DNA of 14,697 bases from Gammaproteobacteria bacterium. GTDB taxonomy: Bacteria > Pseudomonadota > Gammaproteobacteria > Pseudomonadales > Pseudohongiellaceae. Made by a program: the position numbers and the translations under genes. Every line of letters starts with the position of its first letter. Position 1 is the first letter of the stretch. The notes under the pieces are model-generated. The model saw only the letters and a list, made by a program, of their open reading frames with translations, did not search any database and had not been told where the DNA came from. The stretch spans positions 257 to 14,953 of the forward strand of contig JAESUT010000081.1 of the NCBI GenBank assembly GCA_016762995.1, given 5' to 3'. Positions 7,684-14,697 of the stretch are shown in pieces.

Positions 7684-8151
7684 CTATGAGCTACTTTTGT
7701 GGCCGCGTTTTCTTGGAGCAAAATAGCGCGCGTGATGCGCCTCACTGAGTAATAGCAGATCGTTCTCTATTATCTCGCACAATTCTGGCAGCGGCATGAA
7801 CGCATAGTTCCCGAGGGCGTAGACACCGTAGTCCTCCAGTTTCTCCATACGGCCGTGCCCCTTCTTCAGTAGGTTCTGCAGCCAGCAATAAGGTGAGAGG
7901 GATTCATCGTAGGGAATTTGAAAGCGATCCAGCCCTGCCTTGAGACTAGCTTCCGAGAATATTCGCAGCTTATTCTCTAGGATTTGTGTATTGAGTCTCT
8001 CAATTCTGCTCAATACCGCCAACTTCGCATCAGCGTTGTAGCCATTCCAATCGATCACCTCGAAAGCGTAACGCTTACAGCCGCGACACACGACATCCCC
8101 AAAGGAGGTTGTAGAGCAAATGCCGAGACAAGGTGTTTTGATAACGGCCAT
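7684..8151 (-). CDS. DUF1289 domain protein
   Basis: A 155-residue protein of unknown function. The DUF1289 signature is at the N-terminus: TPCLGICSTTSFGDVVCRGC, with four cysteines at 8, 12, 22 and 25, followed by KRYAFEVIDWNGY. The spacing CxxxC...CxxC suggests a small metal-binding knuckle, though metal binding is inference. The remaining about 110 residues are an acidic/basic helical region with a YCWLQNLLKKGHGRMEKLEDYG segment and a basic end (APRKRGHKSSS), and I recognise no further domain. No signal peptide or membrane segment is seen. It is transcribed towards lpxH, tail-to-tail, and away from acnB. No strong Shine-Dalgarno precedes the ATG. A TATAAT on the minus strand at 8225-8220 could be its -10 box, without a good -35. 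Confidence 0.9.
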   Translation of the reverse strand: MAVIKTPCLGICSTTSFGDVVCRGCKRYAFEVIDWNGYNADAKLAVLSRIERLNTQILENKLRIFSEASLKAGLDRFQIPYDESLSPYCWLQNLLKKGHGRMEKLEDYGVYALGNYAFMPLPELCEIIENDLLLLSEAHHARYFAPRKRGHKSSS

Positions 8152-8562
8152 GGTATTAACGTAATTGAGGCATGAGTAAGCCGAAGAGTGAGGGCAGAGA
8201 CTTTAACAAGATTTACTCAATTATAAACTGTCTGCAACATTACTTCGCGCACAAACTACCCCCGGTTAAGAGAATTCATATTTAACGGATTACACTGGAA
8301 AAGGCATCGCCCAGGCGCGCTGCCAACTGGATTTTTACCTGAATTTACAGTAGACTACGCGCACATTTTAGGCTCCTGTCCTGCTCTGAATCTAGATGAT
8401 TAGTAGCTTCTCTTAGCAAGGAATCTCAGGCAATAAGCAGACCGGCCCAATCCATTTGCAAGATGACACCCCTGTTAAGTGATTCTCGTTAATCACTTCG
8501 ATCGCACAACAACAGCAATCGATTTATTTCACTAACAGCGCTGAATCGAAGAGGATAGAACT
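8152..8562. promoter_or_regulatory. Divergent control region between the DUF1289 gene and acnB
   Basis: This 411-bp stretch holds no gene. It must contain promoters for the minus-strand DUF1289 gene and for acnB. The only strong elements seen are a TATAAT facing the DUF1289 gene (8225-8220) and the dyad at 8477-8498 facing acnB. I could not place a convincing -35/-10 pair for acnB. Confidence 0.4.
8477..8498. promoter_or_regulatory. Perfect 8-6-8 dyad upstream of acnB
   Basis: AAGTGATT (8477-8484), CTCGTT, AATCACTT (8491-8498) is an exact inverted repeat ending 64 nt before the acnB start codon. It could be an operator for a dimeric regulator or a stem in the mRNA leader. Its spacing does not match CRP (TGTGA-N6-TCACA) or FNR (TTGAT-N4-ATCAA). 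The regulator is unknown. Confidence 0.5.
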
Positions 8563-11157
8563 TTGTTAGAAGCTTACAGAAAACACGTAGCGGAACGCGC
8601 CGAACAGGGCATAGTCCCGAAGCCCCTATCTGCAGAGCAAGTTGCAGGACTTGTAGAGCTCTTAAAGTCGCCACCCGCCGGCGAAGAAGAATTCATTCTG
8701 GATCTACTTTCCAACCGCGTACCAGCCGGCGTCGATGAAGCGGCCTATGTTAAAGCTGGCTTCCTATCTGCGCTCGCGAAAGGCGAAGCGAAATCTCCGC
8801 TTATCGATCAGCTTTTAGCCGTTAAACTACTGGGCACCATGTTAGGTGGCTACAACATCTCAACCCTTGTTGAGCTACTGGATTCAGACACTCTAGCCAC
8901 GGCTGCTGCCGATGAGCTTTGTCATACCCTACTGATGTTCGACGCCTTTCATGACGTGGCTGAAAAAGCGAAGTCCGGTAACGTTGATGCGAAGCGCGTT
9001 CTACAGTCTTGGGCGGATGCACAGTGGTTTACCGACAAGCCTGATCTGCCGAACAAAATTACTGCCGTGGTCTATAAAATTCCCGGGGAAACAAATACCG
9101 ACGACCTTTCACCGGCTCAAGACGCCTGGTCCCGCCCGGATATCCCTCTGCACGCGAAGGCGATGTACAAAAACCCAAGAGACGGCGTGACCAATGCCGA
9201 AGAACAGATCAAGGAACTTGAGCTAACTGGCCATCCAGTTGCCTTGGTTGGCGATGTAATGGGAACTGGCTCATCACGTAAATCAGCCACCAACTCGGTG
9301 TTATGGCACATCGGCGACGACATGCCCTATATACCCAACAAGCGCGATGGTGGAATCTGCATAGGGGGCAGTATCGCTCCAATTTTCTACAATACGATGG
9401 AAGATGCAGGCGCCTTGCCAATTGAGACAGTAGTCGACGATCTGAATACCGGCGACATCATCGACATCGACGTTTACACGGGCCGCATTACAAATCATGA
9501 AAGCGGCGAGCTGATTTCAGAATTCAAATTAAAGACAGATGTCCTACTCGACGAAGTTCGAGCCGGTGGCCGCATACCCTTAATTATTGGGCGTGGGCTA
9601 ACGCAGCGAGCTCGCGAAGAATTGAATTTGGAGCCTTCCAGTGTATTCCGAATTCCAATTACTGCAGAGGAATCTGACAAGGGCTTCACGCTCGCTCAAA
9701 AAATGGTAGGCAAGGCTTGTGGCGTAGAAGGTATTCGACCAGGCAGCTACTGCGAACCGAAGATGACTACAGTAGGCAGTCAAGATACAACTGGCCCCAT
9801 GACCCGCGACGAATTAAAAGACCTCGCCTGCCTAGGCTTCTCAGCCGACCTTGTCATGCAATCATTCTGTCATACGGCGGCCTACCCCAAGCCTGTCGAC
9901 ATTGAAACGCAACACACGCTCCCGGATTTCATCCAGACACGCGGCGGTGTCTCGCTGCGTGCAGGTGATGGCATAATCCACTCCTGGCTAAACCGCATGT
10001 TACTGCCGGATACGGTAGGCACCGGAGGCGATTCTCATACACGCTTCCCTATCGGCATTTCATTCCCCGCCGGTTCTGGCCTTGTTGCCTTTGCGGCGGC
10101 GACCGGTGTTATGCCTCTTGATATGCCTGAATCAGTACTGGTTCGTTTCAAGGGCGAGATGCAGTCTGGTATTACGCTACGCGACCTAGTCAATTCGATT
10201 CCTTATACGGCGCTAAAGAGCGGCGATCTCACTTTGGAGAAGAAAGGCAAGAAGAACATTTTCTCCGGACGCATTCTCGAGATTGAAGGTCTACCTGATC
10301 TCAAGATCGAGCAAGCTTTTGAGCTTTCCGATGCCTCCGCTGAACGCTCGGCAGGTGGATGCAGCGTTCGCCTCAACAAAGAACCAATCATCGAATACTT
10401 CAAGTCAAATATCACGCTACTGCGCTGGATGATCGACAATGGCTATCAGGATGCCCGCACTCTAGAGCGACGCGCACAAGCTATGGAAGCCTGGTTAGAG
10501 AATCCGGAACTGCTAGAGCCGGACGCAGATGCGGAATACTACAAGGTAATCGAGATCGACCTGAATGAGATTACCGAGCCATTGCTGGCCTGCCCGAATG
10601 ACCCAGACGACGTGAAGACACTCTCCGATGTGCAAGGTACTAAAATCGACGAAGTCTTCATCGGATCTTGCATGACTAACATCGGCCACTTCCGAGCGGC
10701 TGCCGAAGTCTTGAAGCAGGTTGATGGCGGTCTTCCTACGAAGCTTTGGATCGCTCCCCCAACGAAGATGGATGAGCATCAACTCAGCGAGGAAGGCATC
10801 TACAATATATTCGGTGTATCGGGAGCCAGAACCGAGATGCCAGGCTGCTCGCTATGCATGGGTAACCAAGCACGAGTCGCTCCAAACTCTACGGTAGTAT
10901 CGACATCGACACGCAACTTTCCCAACCGGCTCGGTCAGGGCGCAAATGTTTACCTCTCATCCTCAGAGTTGGCAGCAGTCTGTGCGGCTCTCGGTAAAAT
11001 TCCAACTATGGATGAGTACATGAGCTATATGGGCAACATCGACACGATGGCTGATAGCATTTATCGTTATCTGAACTTCCACGAGATTGCGGACTTCATG
11101 GAGGCGGCAGATCGAGCGAAGAATATTCCCGTCACTAACGTGCAGGATGTCGCATAG
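8563..11157 (+). CDS. acnB: Aconitate hydratase B / 2-methylisocitrate dehydratase
   Basis: Interconverts citrate and isocitrate in the TCA cycle, and in the AcnB family also acts on 2-methylaconitate/2-methylisocitrate. The 864 residues follow E. coli AcnB (865) end to end: the N-terminal HEAT-like domain (about 1-155) beginning [16 protein letters not shown], the swivel domain with [11 protein letters not shown] and [12 protein letters not shown], then the catalytic domains with [37 protein letters not shown] and [10 protein letters not shown]. The [4Fe-4S] cysteines are C703 ([10 protein letters not shown]), C762 and C765 ([10 protein letters not shown]), spaced exactly as in E. coli. The start is the TTG at 8563, with GAGG 8 nt upstream; homology begins at residue 2 and no ATG is near. 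It is monocistronic, ending at a strong terminator. The dyad upstream may be regulatory. Confidence 0.98.
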   Translation: MLEAYRKHVAERAEQGIVPKPLSAEQVAGLVELLKSPPAGEEEFILDLLSNRVPAGVDEAAYVKAGFLSALAKGEAKSPLIDQLLAVKLLGTMLGGYNISTLVELLDSDTLATAAADELCHTLLMFDAFHDVAEKAKSGNVDAKRVLQSWADAQWFTDKPDLPNKITAVVYKIPGETNTDDLSPAQDAWSRPDIPLHAKAMYKNPRDGVTNAEEQIKELELTGHPVALVGDVMGTGSSRKSATNSVLWHIGDDMPYIPNKRDGGICIGGSIAPIFYNTMEDAGALPIETVVDDLNTGDIIDIDVYTGRITNHESGELISEFKLKTDVLLDEVRAGGRIPLIIGRGLTQRAREELNLEPSSVFRIPITAEESDKGFTLAQKMVGKACGVEGIRPGSYCEPKMTTVGSQDTTGPMTRDELKDLACLGFSADLVMQSFCHTAAYPKPVDIETQHTLPDFIQTRGGVSLRAGDGIIHSWLNRMLLPDTVGTGGDSHTRFPIGISFPAGSGLVAFAAATGVMPLDMPESVLVRFKGEMQSGITLRDLVNSIPYTALKSGDLTLEKKGKKNIFSGRILEIEGLPDLKIEQAFELSDASAERSAGGCSVRLNKEPIIEYFKSNITLLRWMIDNGYQDARTLERRAQAMEAWLENPELLEPDADAEYYKVIEIDLNEITEPLLACPNDPDDVKTLSDVQGTKIDEVFIGSCMTNIGHFRAAAEVLKQVDGGLPTKLWIAPPTKMDEHQLSEEGIYNIFGVSGARTEMPGCSLCMGNQARVAPNSTVVSTSTRNFPNRLGQGANVYLSSSELAAVCAALGKIPTMDEYMSYMGNIDTMADSIYRYLNFHEIADFMEAADRAKNIPVTNVQDVA

Positions 11158-11178
11158 AAAGACCTGGTTTTCGCGCAT

Positions 11179-11206
11179 AAAAAAGGTGGCCTAGGCCACC
11201 TTTTTT
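11179..11206. terminator. Bidirectional intrinsic terminator between acnB and pepN
   Basis: AAAAAA, GGTGGCCTAGGCCACC, TTTTTT is a perfect 28-bp palindrome. On either strand it gives a GC-rich stem followed by a U-run, and it sits between the converging 3' ends of acnB (22 nt after its stop) and pepN, so it can serve both. Confidence 0.93.
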
Positions 11207-11267
11207 ATTGCTTTACTACTTATCGCCTCGACCTATTTCCAAGATCTATCTCCTAAATAATGGAGAA

Positions 11268-13961
11268 TCAGATCGTGCTCTTCTCTACTATTTCATATAG
11301 ATCCTTCGACAATTCACCTTGCGCCTTGATCCGCCGAAGTTGTGCCTGCATTAACCCCTGTCTCTTAGCGCCGAACTTTCTCCACCGTGTCAAAGGTGTT
11401 AGGAGCCGTGAGGCTATCTGCGGATTCAGCTTATCGAGGATTAAAACTTGATCCGCCAAGAACTCATATCCATCGCCACTTACATCATGAAATCCAATAT
11501 GATTTTGACCACAGAATGCACCAATCAATGATCGCACTTTGTTCGGGTTACGAATATCGAAGTCCGCATGCTCAAGTAGCTGCTTAACCTGAGCCAAGCT
11601 ACCGGGAAGTTGGCACACAGCCTGCGTTACGAACCATTGATCTACCACCAATGGCTCATGGCTCCATTGTTTATAAAAGCTATCTAGCGCATCGCGCTTT
11701 AACTCGACAGCCCCTGGAGCACCACTATTGACGAGACAACGTAGAGCAGACAATTGATCGGTCATATTGCTAGCCTGGGAAAACTGCTTCTGTGCTGCCT
11801 TTACAGCCTCATCTTTCCCGCTTCTCATCAGATAGGATAGCGCTAGATTCTTTAACGACCTCCTCGCTATGGATTCAGCATCCGCTGCGTATTCGGCATC
11901 GCTGATGTTATCCATATACACATCTAGAAACGATGAGTAGAACATGACAGCGAGCCCGTTTAATAGAAATTCACGCACCAGATGAATGCCCTCAACATCC
12001 GCGACCTCGGCTCTCTCGATAAGAAAACCCACTGTCGGAAGACTAAGCAGCTGTGCAACCATTGCCTTATCCACACTAGCATCGCTTAGAGTCGAGTCGA
12101 GAACACCGGCATAGGCGTCAATCAAGCTCTGCGGAAGTGCTAGGTCTCTACCCGCGGCCAAATCAGACTGCAGCTCGTCTATAAGACCGATAGTAAGTAA
12201 CTGCGAAGCGTTCCAACGATTAAAGCCATCGCTGTCGTTAACCATAAGAAACAACAAGTCGGCGCGAGAGTAGTCATATTGCAGCCTCACTGGCGCACTA
12301 AAGCCGCGCAGCAGTGAAGGTATCGGCTCAGATTCCAGGCCCTCGAAGACGAGGCGCTGCTCTTCCTCTATCAGGGAAAACACCCTATCGGTTTCGCCTA
12401 TAGAGTCGTCATCACCGAGCAGCTTCAACGGCAAGTCTTTGCCATCACTTCCCAGTAGGCCCAGTCGCAGCGGGATAGCTAGTGGTTTCTTATCCGACTG
12501 TCCTGGCGTGTCTGGACAGGACTGGCGAACATGTAATGTATAGCGTTTGCTATCCGCATCGAACTCACTACGGATAGAAACCACCGGTGTGCCAGCTTGA
12601 GAGTACCAGTTACGAAACTGACCTAGGTCGATGCCACTAGCATCCTCCATGGCCTTCACAAAGTCCTCCGTAGTTACAGCCTGCCCATCGTGCCGCTCAA
12701 AGTACAAATCACTGCCCGCTCTAAATTTCTCAGGCCCGAGCAACAGGGCGATCATCCGGACAACTTCTGCGCCCTTCTCATAAATGGTAACTGTATAGAA
12801 GTTTGATATTTCCATGTAGGAATCGGGTCGCACTGAATGTGCCATAGGGCCGCCATCTTCAGCGAACTGCACGGTTTGCAGAAAGGAGACGTCCTCGACC
12901 CTTTTCACTGTATGTGAGCCCATATCTGCGGAAAACTCAGAGTCGCGGTATACCGTAAAGCCTTCTTTTAAACTAAGCTGAAACCAATCTCTGCAGGTGA
13001 CTCGATTTCCAGACCAATTGTGGAAATATTCGTGAGCTACAACTGCCTCGACACGCTGAAACGAGAAATCAGTCGTGGTCTTAGGGCTGGCAAGAACGCA
13101 GGAGGTATTGAATACATTTAGGCCCTTGTTCTCCATCGCACCCATATTGAAATCATCGACAGCGACGATCATGAATATATCGAGGTCGTATTCACGGCCA
13201 TAGACTTCCTCATCCCAGCGCATCGATTTTTTCAGCGATAACATCGCATGGTCACATTTGTCGATATCTTTTTCTTCGACGAATATACGCAGCTCAATCT
13301 CTCGACCGCTGCTAGTTACAAAAGTATCATCAAGGCTCGCAAGGTCACCCGCCACCAGAGCAAATAGGTAGCTAGGCTTCTTGAATGGATCTTCCCAAGT
13401 TACCCAATGCCTGTCGGGGGCGCCCTCTACCTCGCCACTTGCTTGTTTGTTGCCGTTGGAAAGCAGCACCGGGTATTTGGCTTTTTCAGCGCTTACCGTG
13501 GTTGTAAATTTCGACATGACGTCGGGGCGGTCTAGGTAATACGTGATGCGACGAAAACCCTCTGCCTCGCACTGCGTACAGAACATTTTCTTCGACTTAT
13601 ATAGGCCTTCTAACGCCGTGTTGTTTTGCGGCTCGATTCTTGTGTGACACTCAAATTGAAACTCTTCAAATGATGCGCCTAGCAAATTCTCCAGTGCCGG
13701 GATGGTTAGGCTTTCATCGTCGGTTATGTATTGATCGGGGCTTAGTAGTTGCCCGTTAATAAAAACCTTCTCTAAGGTCAAGAGCTGTCCATGCAGCCTT
13801 AGGTCGGTGACGCTAGAGCCACCGTCACACTTAAAGAGCAACCTAGAGACGACTGTCGCATGATCTTCATACAGGTCGAATTGAAGGTCTGTGGTTTCGA
13901 TGGTAAATGGAGGCGGCCTATAGTCTTTCAAATAGGTAGTTCTGAGCGAAGCGTCTTTCAT
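11268..13961 (-). CDS. pepN: Aminopeptidase N (M1 family)
   Basis: Cytoplasmic zinc aminopeptidase that removes N-terminal residues from peptides in the last steps of protein turnover. The 897 residues are slightly longer than E. coli PepN (870), mostly through small insertions. In order: the N-terminal beta-domain with LEGLYKSKKMFCTQCEAEGF (substrate-anchoring Q130/E132), the exopeptidase motif GAMEN (274-278), the zinc site HEYFHNWSGN (H310, E311, H314) with the third ligand E333 in SLKEGFTV, the YEKGAEVVRM segment with the transition-state tyrosine, and the C-terminal helical domain ending NPQIASRLLTPLTRWRKFGA then AKRQ. No signal peptide. The ATG at 13961 has only a weak ribosome site, but NLTF-like homology begins near residue 10. 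It lies about 94 bp downstream of the DUF2797 gene in the same direction. Confidence 0.98.
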   Translation of the reverse strand: MKDASLRTTYLKDYRPPPFTIETTDLQFDLYEDHATVVSRLLFKCDGGSSVTDLRLHGQLLTLEKVFINGQLLSPDQYITDDESLTIPALENLLGASFEEFQFECHTRIEPQNNTALEGLYKSKKMFCTQCEAEGFRRITYYLDRPDVMSKFTTTVSAEKAKYPVLLSNGNKQASGEVEGAPDRHWVTWEDPFKKPSYLFALVAGDLASLDDTFVTSSGREIELRIFVEEKDIDKCDHAMLSLKKSMRWDEEVYGREYDLDIFMIVAVDDFNMGAMENKGLNVFNTSCVLASPKTTTDFSFQRVEAVVAHEYFHNWSGNRVTCRDWFQLSLKEGFTVYRDSEFSADMGSHTVKRVEDVSFLQTVQFAEDGGPMAHSVRPDSYMEISNFYTVTIYEKGAEVVRMIALLLGPEKFRAGSDLYFERHDGQAVTTEDFVKAMEDASGIDLGQFRNWYSQAGTPVVSIRSEFDADSKRYTLHVRQSCPDTPGQSDKKPLAIPLRLGLLGSDGKDLPLKLLGDDDSIGETDRVFSLIEEEQRLVFEGLESEPIPSLLRGFSAPVRLQYDYSRADLLFLMVNDSDGFNRWNASQLLTIGLIDELQSDLAAGRDLALPQSLIDAYAGVLDSTLSDASVDKAMVAQLLSLPTVGFLIERAEVADVEGIHLVREFLLNGLAVMFYSSFLDVYMDNISDAEYAADAESIARRSLKNLALSYLMRSGKDEAVKAAQKQFSQASNMTDQLSALRCLVNSGAPGAVELKRDALDSFYKQWSHEPLVVDQWFVTQAVCQLPGSLAQVKQLLEHADFDIRNPNKVRSLIGAFCGQNHIGFHDVSGDGYEFLADQVLILDKLNPQIASRLLTPLTRWRKFGAKRQGLMQAQLRRIKAQGELSKDLYEIVEKSTI

Positions 13962-14038
13962 AATCTACAACTCTGTCTGTTTAGGTTTTAAAATTCAAAT
14001 ACGCGCGAGTGAAATTCACAAGACCGTGCTGCTTTACT

Positions 14039-14060
14039 AACTATCTACTAACTATTTACT
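14039..14060. repeat. 11-bp tandem duplication at the 3' end of the DUF2797 gene
   Basis: AACTATCTACT (14039-14049) is followed directly by AACTATTTACT (14050-14060), one mismatch apart. The right copy contains the DUF2797 stop codon and the left copy carries further in-frame stops, which suggests a slippage duplication around the stop. I assign no function. Confidence 0.6.
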
Positions 14061-14697
14061 CGCTATAAAGCGCGACCTCATAGCCTGCAAAGCGGCGCAT
14101 ATTTATTACTCCCGAATCGAGAATCAGGTACTGCCCCTTAATGCCTAGCAACGTACCTTCCACGATTGGCGTTTTATCAAAATTGAGTGACGTTACTTTT
14201 TCTGGATAACTCACAACAGGGTAGTCGATCGATACCACATCGACTCCATTGAGAACGCTAATTGCGAAGAATCCAAATTTATCTTCTAGCTCTTTTAAAT
14301 CAGACTGACATTTGCCAATCAGCCTCTCTGCCTCGGCATGCATATCCAACGGGGTAGCCTCGCCCTTGAGCATATCCCTCCAATTTGTTTTGTCAGCAAC
14401 AAATTGCTTGAACATTACTTCCACCGCGCCAGATTGAAGTCTTGTGCGCACCCTAATAATCGCGAGAGCCTGCGTCGCCCCCTGATCGATCCAGCGCGTG
14501 GGTACCTGTGTGCCTCGTGTTATGCCAACCTTTAAACCAGACGAATTCGCCAGGTAGACGATATGGTCCTGCAAACAGAAACGTTCGCCCCAATTAGGGT
14601 CTCGGCAGGTTCCTTGATCAAAGTGACAAGTTTCAGGCTTAACGATACACATATCACACTGTGCAAGTTTCTTAAAACACGGGTAGCAATAACCCTG
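14056..14697 (-). CDS. DUF2797 domain protein, 5' end beyond window
   Basis: At least 213 codons of a protein of unknown function. An internal ATG at 14652 gives 198 residues, but the frame stays open to the window edge and the extra 15 codons (QGYCYPCFKKLAQCD) carry cysteines that continue a conserved cluster: C4, C7, C14, C17, C24, C31 and C41 counted from the edge. I therefore treat the gene as partial. The body matches DUF2797: CHFDQGTCRDPNWGERFC, then DHIVYLANSSGLKVGITR, TRWIDQGATQALAIIRV and ADKTNWRDMLKG. The cysteine cluster suggests a zinc-binding N-terminus, and the YLANSSGLKVGITR stretch resembles a short GIY-YIG-like fold, though that is only inference. It precedes pepN in the same direction, an association I recall from Pseudomonas. 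Confidence 0.9.
   Translation of the reverse strand, partial: QGYCYPCFKKLAQCDMCIVKPETCHFDQGTCRDPNWGERFCLQDHIVYLANSSGLKVGITRGTQVPTRWIDQGATQALAIIRVRTRLQSGAVEVMFKQFVADKTNWRDMLKGEATPLDMHAEAERLIGKCQSDLKELEDKFGFFAISVLNGVDVVSIDYPVVSYPEKVTSLNFDKTPIVEGTLLGIKGQYLILDSGVINMRRFAGYEVALYSE

Noticed and set aside
8477..8498. CRP or FNR binding site
   Set aside because: The half-sites GTGA and TCAC are 10 nt apart instead of 6, and the core TTGAT-N4-ATCAA is absent.

Overview
The window looks like chromosomal DNA of a free-living gammaproteobacterium, plausibly a marine or Pseudomonas/Cellvibrio-like lineage. The evidence is a GlnRS gene, an AcnB-type aconitase, LpxH-dependent lipid A synthesis, and the gene order lpxH/ppiB divergent from glnS-cysS followed by tRNA genes, an arrangement also known from Pseudomonas. 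The organism is inferred from gene content and order only.

Region 1-2645 is accessory and decayed. It holds a cluster of short hairpins (about 22-220), a 67-codon remnant resembling the C-terminal part of a phage XkdF/prohead-protease-like protein, a gene-poor stretch with a perfect 11-bp inverted repeat, and one intact gene, an arginase-superfamily ureohydrolase that resembles guanidinopropionase more than classical agmatinase. Just upstream of that gene is the severed C-terminus of a short-chain dehydrogenase, which suggests a broken ancestral operon.

Region 2646-6290 is a minus-strand translation block: glnS (promoter at 6285-6314) then cysS, followed by a separate tRNA-Pro(TGG)/tRNA-His(GTG) unit. 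The tRNA unit has its own strong promoter and a perfect stem-loop at the predicted start of its transcript. The junction between tRNA-His and the decayed segment is where the conserved gene order stops, consistent with a tRNA-adjacent insertion/deletion hotspot.

Region 6291-7675 is a compact plus-strand pair, ppiB-lpxH, two bases apart. It ends tail-to-tail with a DUF1289 gene (7684-8151, minus). A 411-bp intergenic region with a perfect 8-6-8 dyad precedes acnB (8563-11157, plus, TTG start). A palindromic bidirectional terminator separates acnB from pepN (11268-13961, minus), and a DUF2797 gene running off the right edge lies upstream of pepN.

Most of the window is ordinary core metabolism: tRNA charging, protein folding, lipid A, TCA cycle and peptide turnover. 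I found no convincing evidence of an undescribed multi-gene system. The best leads are the leader hairpin of the tRNA unit, the dyad upstream of acnB, the atypical GlnRS (insertion plus altered KMSKS-like loop), the hairpin cluster at the left edge, and the orphaned guanidino-ureohydrolase.
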